Shown here in pieces: positions 53,711-62,929 of a stretch of DNA of 64,000 nucleotides. Position 1 is the stretch's first letter. Each line of letters starts with the position of its first letter. Below the pieces are notes generated by a model. The model saw nothing but the letters and a program-made list of their open reading frames with translations, had not been told where the DNA came from and searched no databases. Source of the DNA: Tenacibaculum ovolyticum DSM 18103 (GTDB lineage: Bacteria; Bacteroidota; Bacteroidia; Flavobacteriales; Flavobacteriaceae); assembly GCF_000430545.1 (NCBI RefSeq), contig NZ_KE387165.1, positions 728 to 64,727 on the forward strand, given 5' to 3'. The position numbers were made by a program, and so were the translations under genes.

Positions 53711-56700
53711 TTATTTTAAATCTTTTAATAAAACATCAACCGCCTTCTTTAGTTGTGCATCTTCACCTCTTTCTTTCCATCCTGGTGCGTTTTTAACTAA
53801 ATAATCTGGTACTGCTGGAGCTTCATTCTCCATATTTTTTCCTGATTTTTTAACAAACCAAGCTCTAAAAGGCATACGAATTGCTCCGTTTTGTAATCTT
53901 TTTCCTCCAGTAGAAACTACTGCTCCAAATGTTGGTTGCCCTACTAACTTACCTAATCCTAAGTTTTTAAAAGCATGTGAAAAAATTTCAGCATTCGAGT
54001 AACTATTCTCATTACACAAAGCAACTACTGGTTTTGTGTTTACTGATAAGATTGCACGCTCATTAAACGGGTAATTCCCTGCAAATTTCTTATTATTTTT
54101 CAAACTCTTAACCGCTCCTCTAGGTATTGTATAAGCATGTTGATCTACATTTAAAACAGCCATTAATCTGTCGGTTGTCCAACCACCGCCATTATAACGC
54201 ACATCAATTACAATTCCTTTTTTACCATAACCACTAGCTTTTAATTCACGCTCAAAACGCTCGAAACTTGGCATATTCATTCCTTGAATATGTATATACC
54301 CTAATTGTCCGTTAGAATATTCATCTACTAATTTTTTACGAGAAGTTATCCACGCTTCATACTGTTGTCCTCTAATAGATCTTTGTGGTCTTATTACCAC
54401 ATCTTTTTTATTTTTTAAACTCAATAACACTTCGTTTCCTCGAGTTTGTTTTAATAATTTATAAAAATTAGTGTTTTTATAAATCTTCTTACCATTTACA
54501 GCAACGATAATATCACCTTTTTTCAATTTACTTTTTGACTTGTCGGCAACTGTATTTTCTAAAACATAGTTCACTTTTACTCCATCATTGGTATTTGCTA
54601 CCTCTAAACCTAATAAACCAACTTTATCACTTGTGTTTCTAGGTGCTGATCCTCGATACCCCATATGACTTGCGTTTAACTGACCTAACAATAAATTATA
54701 CATATACGTATAATCTTGATGTGTGGTTGCAGATAATACCCAAGGTCTATATTTTTTAACCAAGCCACTCCAATCATATCCATGAAATTCAGGATCATAA
54801 AAACCAGCCGTTAAAGCTCTTATTCCTTCATTAAAAACTTGCTCGTATTCTTTCTTTACGTTTTTAGTATACGTAGCTGAATGTGGTAATTTGGTTACTT
54901 TATCAGACTTTGTATCTAATTTACTTAAACTCCCTCTTGAGGTAAAGTAAACTTTTCCTTTATTTTCTGAAATGCCTCTAGCGCCACGTACTGCTTTAAT
55001 TGCTTTCGGTTTACTACCATCCCATTTTACTTTGTAAGTACTTCTTTTTTTACTTGCAGGGTCTGTTGCTGAAAAATAAATAAATTTACTATCGGCACTA
55101 AATATAGGACTGTACTCATTGTCTTGTAAAGATGTTACCTGAACTAAACGGTTATATATTCTATCTTCATCAATCTTAACAATTACTTTTTTCTTCTTAT
55201 CCTTTTTACTAGATTTTCCTTTTTTCGTGTCTTTTTTCTCTGGATAATAAGAACCTTCTTCATGATCTTTCTTAGATTTTTCCCAGTCAGATTTGTCTAA
55301 CCAAACCATCCAAACATCATAATTAATTCCGCTTCTATTAGATAAAAATGCTAACTTTTTACCATCTGCACTCCAAACGGGATTTCTATCACTTCGTGGA
55401 TGCATTGATACATTCATTTTAGTTGAAGGATTTTTTATCGATTGAATAAATATTTCACTATCAAAATTTAAATCTTCTTGTGAGTATGCGATATATTTAC
55501 TGTCAGGACTCCATGAAACGCTTTCGGCCGCTGCCCATGAATTTGAATATTCTTTTGATTTAACAATTTTACCGTCTTTTAAATCGGCAATCATTAAAAT
55601 TCCTCTACCAACTTGATATGCTATTTTCTTACCATCAGGAGAAACCAAAGAACTTTCTACATCTTCCTTACTTTTGGTTAGCTTCGTAACTTTCGTTTTT
55701 AAACTTCGGTGTAAACCGACTAATGTATCTGTAGAAACTACACTATATAATTGATAAACACCATCTCTATCTGATGAAAAAACAACCGTTTTATCATCTA
55801 TCCATTGTGGGTTTCTATCTCTAAACGAATGTTTACTTACATTATTAGATCGTTTCTTTTCTTTATTATTTTCTTTTACAAAAATTTCTCCATTAATTTC
55901 AAGTGCTATGCTTTTTCCGTTTGGTGAAATTGCATAACTACTAACACCGTTAGAAACTGTTTTTGTTTCTTCTTCTTCAAAACGATTGTCTGAAGGAATT
56001 GCTAAGTTTATTTTTTGTTTTGATCCGTTTGCAACCTTAAATAAGTTTACACCACTTATATAAACAAATGTTCCATTATTACTTACCGAAAATGCTCTAA
56101 CTCCATCTTTTTTTTCAGATGTTAATTGAGTAGCAACACCGTTTGACGTTCCGTTTGAAGAAATTGATTGCTTATAAACATTATATCTTCCACTTTTTGC
56201 ACTTATATAATATAAATTACCTGTAGCATCCCAAATAGGTGAATAGTCATTTATTTTGTTATCGGTTATTTGAATGTATTTTTTCGTTTCTGTATTATAA
56301 ATCCAAATATCTCTTTGTGCTGAACCTGAATAATCTTCACGAGCAATACGACAAGCTCCTTTAGTAAAAGCAATTAATTTTCCGTTTGGTGAAACCGTAG
56401 CCATTTCTCCGTAGGCTGTTAATAAACGTTGTGGAGTTCCTCCTTTTTCGTTTACAGTATACATTTGTTTATCCCATTCTGGCCCACTATACGCTCTTTT
56501 AGTTGTAAAAACTATCTCTCCCTTTTTAGTCCAATTTGTAGGAATATTTGCCGTAGGATAATACGTTAACTGCTTAGGTACTCCTCCGTTTACAGAAGTT
56601 GTAAAAATATTATCATTTCCTTTTCTATTTGATGAAAAAGCTAATGTTGTTCCATTGGAGTTCCAAACTGGGTTACTTTCGTACCCTTTATGAATTGTTA

Positions 56701-56872
56701 TTCTTTTTGACTCTTTACTATTAAAATTATATACCCAAATATCTCCATGATAACTAAATGCCATTTTAGAAGCATCATTACTTATTGCGGGTTTTCGAAT
56801 TAAAGCATTTTGTGAAATTGATACACCTATACTAAATAGTGCACCTAGCAGGAATAAAGTTTTTTTTAACAT
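53711..56872 (-). CDS. Tricorn-like S41 family protease
   Basis: A 1053-residue exported protease. A signal peptide (ending SISQ) is followed by two beta-propeller-type regions of PD40 repeats (such as FSYHGDIWVYNFNSKESKRI; NPVWSADGKKLAFLSNRSG). Next come a Lys/Asp-rich linker (about 545-575), a tricorn C1-like helical part, a PDZ domain (LLGLEVANTNDGVKVNYVLE, KKGDIIVAVNGKKI) and the S41 core (GIVIDVRYNGGGW, NSYSNAEIFSHAFK with the catalytic Ser, GQPTFGAVVSTGG). It probably degrades peptides in the periplasm. Confidence 0.92.
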   Translation of the reverse strand: MLKKTLFLLGALFSIGVSISQNALIRKPAISNDASKMAFSYHGDIWVYNFNSKESKRITIHKGYESNPVWNSNGTTLAFSSNRKGNDNIFTTSVNGGVPKQLTYYPTANIPTNWTKKGEIVFTTKRAYSGPEWDKQMYTVNEKGGTPQRLLTAYGEMATVSPNGKLIAFTKGACRIAREDYSGSAQRDIWIYNTETKKYIQITDNKINDYSPIWDATGNLYYISAKSGRYNVYKQSISSNGTSNGVATQLTSEKKDGVRAFSVSNNGTFVYISGVNLFKVANGSKQKINLAIPSDNRFEEEETKTVSNGVSSYAISPNGKSIALEINGEIFVKENNKEKKRSNNVSKHSFRDRNPQWIDDKTVVFSSDRDGVYQLYSVVSTDTLVGLHRSLKTKVTKLTKSKEDVESSLVSPDGKKIAYQVGRGILMIADLKDGKIVKSKEYSNSWAAAESVSWSPDSKYIAYSQEDLNFDSEIFIQSIKNPSTKMNVSMHPRSDRNPVWSADGKKLAFLSNRSGINYDVWMVWLDKSDWEKSKKDHEEGSYYPEKKDTKKGKSSKKDKKKKVIVKIDEDRIYNRLVQVTSLQDNEYSPIFSADSKFIYFSATDPASKKRSTYKVKWDGSKPKAIKAVRGARGISENKGKVYFTSRGSLSKLDTKSDKVTKLPHSATYTKNVKKEYEQVFNEGIRALTAGFYDPEFHGYDWSGLVKKYRPWVLSATTHQDYTYMYNLLLGQLNASHMGYRGSAPRNTSDKVGLLGLEVANTNDGVKVNYVLENTVADKSKSKLKKGDIIVAVNGKKIYKNTNFYKLLKQTRGNEVLLSLKNKKDVVIRPQRSIRGQQYEAWITSRKKLVDEYSNGQLGYIHIQGMNMPSFERFERELKASGYGKKGIVIDVRYNGGGWTTDRLMAVLNVDQHAYTIPRGAVKSLKNNKKFAGNYPFNERAILSVNTKPVVALCNENSYSNAEIFSHAFKNLGLGKLVGQPTFGAVVSTGGKRLQNGAIRMPFRAWFVKKSGKNMENEAPAVPDYLVKNAPGWKERGEDAQLKKAVDVLLKDLK

Positions 56873-56936
56873 CCGTTCAGTTTTATACCAACGAAATTAA
56901 AGTTTTATGATTCTTTTACATAAACTTTAAGATATT

Positions 56937-58112
56937 TTAACTTTTTATGAATAATTTTTCTTTTTCTGTTAATAATATTTTTTCACTAGTCTTTTTTAAA
57001 TTACTAGGTATATTTTCATAAAAAGGTTTATTAAAATCAATGTTTCCTTTTTTTATTTTTTCACCTAACTTACTTTCATTAATAAATAAACTTTGTTTAG
57101 CCCTAAAGCCATTAATATATCTTTTTGTTTTTATTACTCCATTCATTTGTGAAATAGAATAACTTATACCATACTTATTGTTTTTCATTTTATTAAATGA
57201 AAGTTCAATAGTATGGCTTTTCATCTTAATTTTATAAGGCTTCTTAGTTCTCTTTGTCGTTGCATCCTTAAAATCAGAATTATAAACCATATTAAGCTTC
57301 AAATTCTTTATAGATTTGTAATCTTTATCAAATACAATTAAACTGTTTTTTAAATTAAAAATATTTTTTCCATTTTGAATACAAGTAGCATTAAAATATA
57401 CATTAATAGTATTCTTGTTTTTTTCAATAACTTCTATCTCATAGTCTTTAGCTGAGTTCACTAAAATATATTGTAATAGAAAATCTAAATGTAAGAACTT
57501 AAAAAATGATTTATTTTCAACATGACCACTATTCGAGTCGACAAAATCCTTTTTTATTTCTTTAATTTTTGAGAAATCTATAGATTGAAGAGTTATTTTA
57601 TTCTCTTTTTCAATTGTTATATCAGTTTTAAACAATGAGTTTTTACTGTACCAATCTAATTGAACTTGAAATAGTCTAGTAAGTGAATCATTAACACTAA
57701 AACTTTCCTTGTAAGTAGCGTTACGAATAACCTTCTTAGTTGAATATTTTTTTGATAAACCATTTTCTAAAATATCAATAAATTTTTGCTTTAAATCTAG
57801 ATTATAAAGTACGATTTCATCTAATTGATTTGCTTTTCGGGTAAGTAACAAAGTGTCTTTATTTTTAAAATCTTCAAAAATAAAGACACTTTCAATATAG
57901 TTTATATGAGATACAACAATTCTATTATTTTTTAAGGGAATTTTTATTTTACCATCTGCATTAGAAACACTTCCCACTTCTATATCAGGATAAAAAACTT
58001 GAACTAAATCTATTGGTTTTTTAGATAAACTATCTAGAATTAAAAACTCTTTAGATTGTGCTAAACTTATGTAGGCTATAAAAAACAGAAACGAAGTAAA
58101 CTTTATTCTCAT
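56937..58112 (-). CDS. Secreted protein with a carboxypeptidase-like regulatory domain
   Basis: A 391-residue exported protein: signal peptide (SFLFFIAYISLAQS), then a carboxypeptidase D regulatory-like beta domain (residues 22-100: ILDSLSKKPIDLVQVFYPDI, SVSNADGKIKIPL, LDEIVLYNL). A long Lys-rich region of probable beta-strands follows. This layout is common in Bacteroidota envelope proteins of unknown role that resemble the start of TonB receptors without a barrel. It follows the S41 gene's start by 64 bases, in the same direction. Confidence 0.8.
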   Translation of the reverse strand: MRIKFTSFLFFIAYISLAQSKEFLILDSLSKKPIDLVQVFYPDIEVGSVSNADGKIKIPLKNNRIVVSHINYIESVFIFEDFKNKDTLLLTRKANQLDEIVLYNLDLKQKFIDILENGLSKKYSTKKVIRNATYKESFSVNDSLTRLFQVQLDWYSKNSLFKTDITIEKENKITLQSIDFSKIKEIKKDFVDSNSGHVENKSFFKFLHLDFLLQYILVNSAKDYEIEVIEKNKNTINVYFNATCIQNGKNIFNLKNSLIVFDKDYKSIKNLKLNMVYNSDFKDATTKRTKKPYKIKMKSHTIELSFNKMKNNKYGISYSISQMNGVIKTKRYINGFRAKQSLFINESKLGEKIKKGNIDFNKPFYENIPSNLKKTSEKILLTEKEKLFIKS

Positions 58113-58332
58113 TTTATTAACTGGTTAATTGTATGAAATTTATAACACTACCTCAAAATTATTGCCAAAGTATTAAATTATAAATTTATTCTTAATAATC
58201 AACAGAAAATGTGTTAAGAATCATTCCTTTTTTCACTAAAATTACCATAATTATATATGCCATAGATTTTATTTTTAAACTTTTGAAAATTAAATCACAT
58301 TTTACAATACCACCCCAACTTATTCGTTCTAA

Positions 58333-58911
58333 TTATTCCATCTTTTCTCCTAATAAAACTACTTTTTTCAACCATTTTTCTCTAAAATTTAAAGTAGAAT
58401 CTTTAATTACTGAAATAAAAGTAACTTTAACAGGGTTTATTCCGCAAAACTGTAGTGTCCCTTTTTTAAACTGATTAATAGCTGGTCGTTTCATAATTAA
58501 AAAATCATACCATTTTGGTGTGTCTGAAGTAATAATTAACCGTGCAGATTTTCCTTTTAAAAGTTTCTTAGGTAATGGTTTTCCTTCAATTGGTTGAAAA
58601 GTAACTCCTGGTAAAAATGTTCTATCAATAAAACCTTTCATTAATGCAGGATAACCTCCCCACCATATTGGAAATATCCATACAATGTGATCTGCTTTTT
58701 TAATTTTATCAATTGCATCAACAAGGTCTGGTTCTAACTCCATTCTTTTTCGGTAACCAAACCTCAAATTAGGATTAAAATCTAAATCAGAAATATTAAT
58801 TTGAGTAAGTTCAGCATCCGTTTTATTTACTCCTTTTATATAAGCTGCTGATAAAGCGTAATTAAAACTCTCTTTATCTGGGTGCCCGTTAATTATTAAA
58901 ATTTGTTTCAT
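58333..58911 (-). CDS. NAD(P)H-dependent flavodoxin-fold oxidoreductase
   Basis: A 192-residue flavoprotein of the MdaB/KefF-like quinone reductase type: ILIINGHPDKESFNYALS (FMN phosphate loop), then DHIVWIFPIWWGGYPALMKG and FIDRTFLPGVTF around the isoalloxazine site. I use the ATG at 58909-58911, the usual start of the family; an upstream ATG at 58944 adds 11 residues. A Crp/Fnr regulator gene lies 61 bases upstream on the same strand and probably controls it. Confidence 0.9.
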   Translation of the reverse strand: MKQILIINGHPDKESFNYALSAAYIKGVNKTDAELTQINISDLDFNPNLRFGYRKRMELEPDLVDAIDKIKKADHIVWIFPIWWGGYPALMKGFIDRTFLPGVTFQPIEGKPLPKKLLKGKSARLIITSDTPKWYDFLIMKRPAINQFKKGTLQFCGINPVKVTFISVIKDSTLNFREKWLKKVVLLGEKME

Positions 58912-58972
58912 GCTTGTTCTATATCTTTTTACAAAGAACTGCACCTTTTAACTTTTTTGAAAGGACATATGT

Positions 58973-59536
58973 CTAATTCGAAATAGACTTTCGTATTCTA
59001 CTTAAATGTCTTTGAGTAATACCTAAATATGAAGAAAGATAGATTAATGGAATTAACTGTAAGAGTTCTGGCTGATTGGTAAGTAAATCTCGATATCGCT
59101 GCTCTGCTGTTTCCCTTTGTAATAAGAAAACTCTTTTTTCTAGCTTAATATACTCTTGCTCTGCAATAACCTTTAAAAACTTTAACCAGTTAATACTTAA
59201 CTCTTCTAATTTTAGAATATCTTCTCTTGAAATAGTTAATAGTTCAACATCAGTTAAAGCCTGAACATTTTCAGCTGTTTTATTTTGTAATAAAAATGAA
59301 GAATAAGCACTAACAAAAGTATTAGAGAAAATAAAACAGTATGTAACTTCTTCTTCTGTTGAGGAGTGATAAAATGACCTAAACAATCCTGAAGTTACAA
59401 AACTAACTTCTTTACAAACCTGACCTTCTTTAATGTAAAAATCTCCTTTTCTAATTCTTTTTTGCGTTACTTTTTGTTCAAATAAATCAATATCCTCACT
59501 CGTTAAGATATTAAATGCTTCTAAATAACTTCTCAT
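58973..59536 (-). CDS. Crp/Fnr family transcriptional regulator
   Basis: A 187-residue regulator with a cNMP-binding-like beta-barrel (IRKGDFYIKEGQVCKEVSFV, SGLFRSFY; residues 25-105) and a C-terminal helix-turn-helix (LSSYLGITQRHLSRIRKSI). Family-typical start at the ATG 59534-59536 (MRSYLEAFNILTSEDI); an upstream in-frame ATG at 59557 is possible. It lies upstream of a flavin oxidoreductase gene, a common regulator-target pair in Flavobacteriia. Confidence 0.88.
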   Translation of the reverse strand: MRSYLEAFNILTSEDIDLFEQKVTQKRIRKGDFYIKEGQVCKEVSFVTSGLFRSFYHSSTEEEVTYCFIFSNTFVSAYSSFLLQNKTAENVQALTDVELLTISREDILKLEELSINWLKFLKVIAEQEYIKLEKRVFLLQRETAEQRYRDLLTNQPELLQLIPLIYLSSYLGITQRHLSRIRKSISN

Positions 59537-59688
59537 TTTACTTATCACTTCGACCATAGCTTATATAAAAAAGGTTTTACACTGAATGTAAAGATACACA
59601 AGTCATCAAAATAGTGTATCTAAAACCACATTGTTTATAAATACTTCTTCTATCTTACCTTTTTCAAAATAAAGTAAACGCATAAAAG

Positions 59689-60351
59689 CTATTCTTTTAA
59701 AATTTCTAATTTTACTATCGAAGGAAGGTAAGCTTTAACAATTGTATAATCACCTGAACAACAAGGAAAAGGTGAAACTTTCCAGCTCCAAAATATTTTA
59801 AACGATTTCCCTAAATATTTTGGATTATCGTTTAATTCTTTTTTATCAAAAAGTGATATACCTCTAAAATCATTTTGTCCAAATCCAAAATCATATGTTT
59901 TTCCTTCTGAATCTTCAAAATTTATGTGATGATAGTCTCCTATGTCATTCCCTTTATAAATAACGATAAGAGGATTCGGAACATCTTGCCATTGCTCTCT
60001 TTCATATTCAATAAGCTGTTCTAGTTCTAATTTATAATTCTCTGAACACTCAACTATAAAATCATGAACAGTCCATTCATTCATGTTTGATTCACTCTTT
60101 TTATTTATTAGATATTTATCCAAAACATACCCAAAAATGGAGTCCCTCTCAACGCAACTTATTTTAAGCCATTTTTCATCTATTTTTTTAATAACCTGAA
60201 TCTTTTCTAAATAATTAAGTTGACCTATTATACCAGAGCTTGAATTTGGTTTTTCTCTTATATTCAAACCATTTTTAAGATTAACATATTTTATCTTTTG
60301 ACTAAAAGAAAAAGTGCTAACTAATAATAAAATTATGTATACTATTCTCAT
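59689..60351 (-). CDS. Exported SH3-like domain protein
   Basis: A 220-residue protein with a signal peptide (IVYIILLLVSTFSFSQ) and a bacterial SH3 domain (KYVNLKNGLNIREKPNSSSG ... GQLNYLEKIQVIKKIDEKWL, residues 20-80). The C-terminal 130 residues are not recognised and contain a Pro-Cys-Cys pair (FPCCSGDY). I use the ATG at 60349-60351; an upstream ATG at 60366 adds five residues. Its ligand is unknown. Confidence 0.78.
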   Translation of the reverse strand: MRIVYIILLLVSTFSFSQKIKYVNLKNGLNIREKPNSSSGIIGQLNYLEKIQVIKKIDEKWLKISCVERDSIFGYVLDKYLINKKSESNMNEWTVHDFIVECSENYKLELEQLIEYEREQWQDVPNPLIVIYKGNDIGDYHHINFEDSEGKTYDFGFGQNDFRGISLFDKKELNDNPKYLGKSFKIFWSWKVSPFPCCSGDYTIVKAYLPSIVKLEILKE

Positions 60352-60407
60352 TATTTTTAAATACAAAGTTCACATAAACCTAAAATTTGAAGTAATGATA
60401 GGTCTTA

Positions 60408-60869
60408 TTAATTATTTTCTATTTTCGCTACTACTCGTAAATTTAATACCTCTTTTTTGAATTTATATTCTAATTCTTCAAAATTTCTTTCCTCAATTAT
60501 TTTTCTTTCTTTTAAATCGATAATAAAACTCACTTTTGTAATCCATGTATTTGATACATTTGAAAAATCAGATTCAATAGTTCTTTCATCTGAATTAATT
60601 TCTATTTCATAGTCTTCAGTTAGTAAAGTTATTTTAGCCCCTTTAAATGTTTTTAAATCAATTCGACTTAAAATGGTAGAGTTCATAAATAAAACTTCAT
60701 TTAATTCTTGAAATTCAACCCAAAATTGACCGTCTTTTGATTCCGAAATTTTAATACCTGAAACATTTTTTATTTTATTCTCAGTAAAAGTATCAACATG
60801 TAACCTTTTCATTGCTCTCATGTTACCAAGAGATGCTAATATTTCATCTTTTTTTCTAAAAATATTCAT
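60408..60869 (-). CDS. Hypothetical protein
   Basis: A 153-residue charged soluble protein (MNIFRKKDEILASLGNMRAM ... LNLRVVAKIENN) with alternating beta-strand character and no signal peptide. I do not recognise a family. It precedes the SH3-like gene by about 55 bases in the same direction. Confidence 0.65.
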   Translation of the reverse strand: MNIFRKKDEILASLGNMRAMKRLHVDTFTENKIKNVSGIKISESKDGQFWVEFQELNEVLFMNSTILSRIDLKTFKGAKITLLTEDYEIEINSDERTIESDFSNVSNTWITKVSFIIDLKERKIIEERNFEELEYKFKKEVLNLRVVAKIENN

Positions 60870-60981
60870 TTTGGATTTACTTTTTTAAGTTTAGCTAAAA
60901 TTAAAATTCTTATTTTATTATTTATCTAGTTTTAGAAAAAATATAGCCTTTTACAATAGCTATCTTTATTAATTGCTTTTT

Positions 60982-62016
60982 TTAATTTTCTAAAGCATTC
61001 TCAACTATAGAAAAAGTCTTATTTATTGGATCTATTTCAGCTTTTATTCCATAAGGAATCGTAAAAGTAGGACAAGTATGCCCAAAATCCATTTCAGTAA
61101 TTATAGGTAAATCTGTTAAACCAGATTCGTTTCTAATTACTTTTATTAATGCATTCTCATATTCTTTTATATATTTATTATCATAAGGTCTTCCTACTAT
61201 TAGCCCATTAATATTATGCATTATGCCAGAGGCTACATAATTTCTTAATATCCAAAGAAAATAATGAGGTAACATAGTTGCTTCAGATGTTTCTAAAAAC
61301 ATTATTTTACCTTGCCATTCAGAAGGGCTCACCCACAATTTTGTATCTTTTAAAGTTTCTAAAACATCAAAACACCCTCCTAATAATTCTCCTGAAACAA
61401 TTTTAGAACCCTGTAAGAAATTCCAACCATTGGATTTTGTTAACTGTCTAGATATATTTTGATTTTTTGGATTATTCCATTCAAGTCGTTCAGATGTCCA
61501 CCCCTCAATATTTGGTTTAATTTCATTTCTAACTCCATTAGAAAATAAGGTGTTTTTTATATCTGATATTTGATAATTATGCATTCCATTATTTTCTGCA
61601 AACCCAACAAGTGTTGATGTTCCATAGAAAGATGTTACTCCTGCTTTATAAAAGCAAAAATGCGCCACTGTTGAATCAGAAAAACCAATAAAAATCTTAG
61701 GTTTTTTTTTAATAACATCAAAATCAATAAATGGTAATATTCTTATGCTATCATCACCTCCAATATTAGAAATAATTGCTTTTATTGAATCATCTTCAAG
61801 AGCCTCCATTAAGTCTTCTGCTCTTGCTTTAGGATTTTCATAAATCCATTTAGCTGGTTTCAATGCATTTTTGGTTTCAAGAACTTCTAATCCAAAATTG
61901 TCATATATCTGCCTTTTACCAATTTCATATCTACTAGGAATTTCACCTGCTCCACCCCATGATAAAGAAATGGTAGCTACCTTATCTCCTTCTTTTAATT
62001 TTTTGGGTTTTATCAT
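60982..62016 (-). CDS. S66 family peptidase (LD-carboxypeptidase/MccF-like)
   Basis: A 344-residue cytosolic serine peptidase. KLKEGDKVATISLSWGG is the S66 opening, AIISNIGGDDSIRILPFID the conserved glycine block, and FIGFSDSTVAHFCFY carries the nucleophilic Ser in the GFSDST motif; LGGCFDVLE and DFGHTCPTFTIPYG are the family's Glu and His regions. S66 enzymes cleave murein tetrapeptides (LdcA) or peptide-nucleotide antibiotics (MccF); the GGDDS block is nearer the MccF type. No antibiotic cluster is adjacent. Confidence 0.87.
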   Translation of the reverse strand: MIKPKKLKEGDKVATISLSWGGAGEIPSRYEIGKRQIYDNFGLEVLETKNALKPAKWIYENPKARAEDLMEALEDDSIKAIISNIGGDDSIRILPFIDFDVIKKKPKIFIGFSDSTVAHFCFYKAGVTSFYGTSTLVGFAENNGMHNYQISDIKNTLFSNGVRNEIKPNIEGWTSERLEWNNPKNQNISRQLTKSNGWNFLQGSKIVSGELLGGCFDVLETLKDTKLWVSPSEWQGKIMFLETSEATMLPHYFLWILRNYVASGIMHNINGLIVGRPYDNKYIKEYENALIKVIRNESGLTDLPIITEMDFGHTCPTFTIPYGIKAEIDPINKTFSIVENALEN

Positions 62017-62122
62017 AGTTATTTTTCTTTCTATACAACGTTATTAAAAATACAATTATACAATAACTAATTATATTCAGTACAAGCTAAATTATTAAAA
62101 AAATAAGGAATCAAAGTTGTTT

Positions 62123-62662
62123 CTAACCGCAAACTTTACAATCGTCTTTATCTTGAATTTCACCAACTAATTTACCATCATCATTTAAAATAAAACCACA
62201 ACAATCCATAAACCCTTTAGCTATTAATTTACGTGCTCGCTGAATTTGTGATTTTGTGGTTGGTAAACTTTGCTTTAAAGTCGTTGCAACTTCTTGTTGT
62301 TTTAATCCTTTAATATCTGATAAAAATAAAGGATCTCTATATTTTTTTGGTAAGTTTTGTAAAATACCACGCAAACAATCTTTTTCTGTATGCGTATGCT
62401 CTTCTATTTTTGTTTCCGTTTCAAAATTAGCTAGTTCAAAAGTTTTATTTGTACTTTTAAAATAGTCCATTATAGCGTTTCTAGCAATGGTGAATATCCA
62501 CGCCTTTAATTTCGTAATATCTTTTAGCGTATGAAGCTTTGTGTGTATTTTAATAAAAGTGTCTTGCAAAATATCATCTGTAACCGTAGCGTCTTTAACC
62601 TTACTTAAAATAAAGTATTTAACGTCATCAGCATATTTTGTCCAAACTTGATTTGTTGTCAT
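62123..62662 (-). CDS. sigZ: SigZ-type ECF RNA polymerase sigma factor
   Basis: A 179-residue sigma-70 family protein: region 2 (ATVTDDILQDTFIKIHTKLH, LKAWIFTIARNAIMDYFKS), region 4 (LPKKYRDPLFLSDIKGLKQQ, EVATTLKQSLPTTKSQIQRA), then the SigZ tail FMDCCGFILNDDGKLVGEIQ ending DKDDCKVCG. The four C-terminal cysteines could bind metal and act as a sensor (inference). A 14-bp inverted repeat lies upstream, then a Cys-rich peptide gene and DUF3703, all on the same strand. Confidence 0.9.
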   Translation of the reverse strand: MTTNQVWTKYADDVKYFILSKVKDATVTDDILQDTFIKIHTKLHTLKDITKLKAWIFTIARNAIMDYFKSTNKTFELANFETETKIEEHTHTEKDCLRGILQNLPKKYRDPLFLSDIKGLKQQEVATTLKQSLPTTKSQIQRARKLIAKGFMDCCGFILNDDGKLVGEIQDKDDCKVCG

Positions 62663-62680
62663 TTTATAAATTTACAAAAA

Positions 62681-62749
62681 TGTTATTACGAAGTCAAGGC
62701 TAATTTTCAATGAAACATTAGAAAAAACACCTTATACTTCGTAATAACA
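62681..62749. promoter_or_regulatory. 14-bp perfect inverted repeat upstream of sigZ
   Basis: TGTTATTACGAAGT (62681-62694) is repeated exactly in inverted orientation (62736-62749), 41 bases apart, filling most of the gap between sigZ and the Cys-rich peptide gene. It could be an operator pair or form a stem behind the peptide gene. Confidence 0.55.
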
Positions 62750-62769
62750 AAAGTTAACAAATTTGCGAT

Positions 62770-62874
62770 TTAACAATTGCAGTTATTACATGAACAGCTT
62801 TCGCATGTGCAGTTTGTACAACTTCCTGTTTTACAACCGTCACAATTACACGTACATTGATTTTTATATTTCAT
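62770..62874 (-). CDS. 34-residue cysteine-rich, metallothionein-like peptide
   Basis: The minus strand encodes ATG (62872-62874) to TAA (62770-62772), 34 residues with 11 cysteines: MKYKNQ, then CTCNCDGC, KTGSCTNCTC, ESCSCNNCNC. All Cys are in CxC or CxxC spacing, as in metallothioneins, with no aromatic residue after Tyr3, and CxC is regularly separated by polar residues. Chance occurrence of such a frame in 25-30% GC DNA is very unlikely. It lies between DUF3703 and sigZ on the same strand, so a role in metal binding or delivery is plausible. I know of no named family that it fits. Confidence 0.72.
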   Translation of the reverse strand: MKYKNQCTCNCDGCKTGSCTNCTCESCSCNNCNC

Positions 62875-62929
62875 GATATTTAATCTTTAAATTCATATAG
62901 TAGACTTATTTATATTTAAAAAGATGCAT

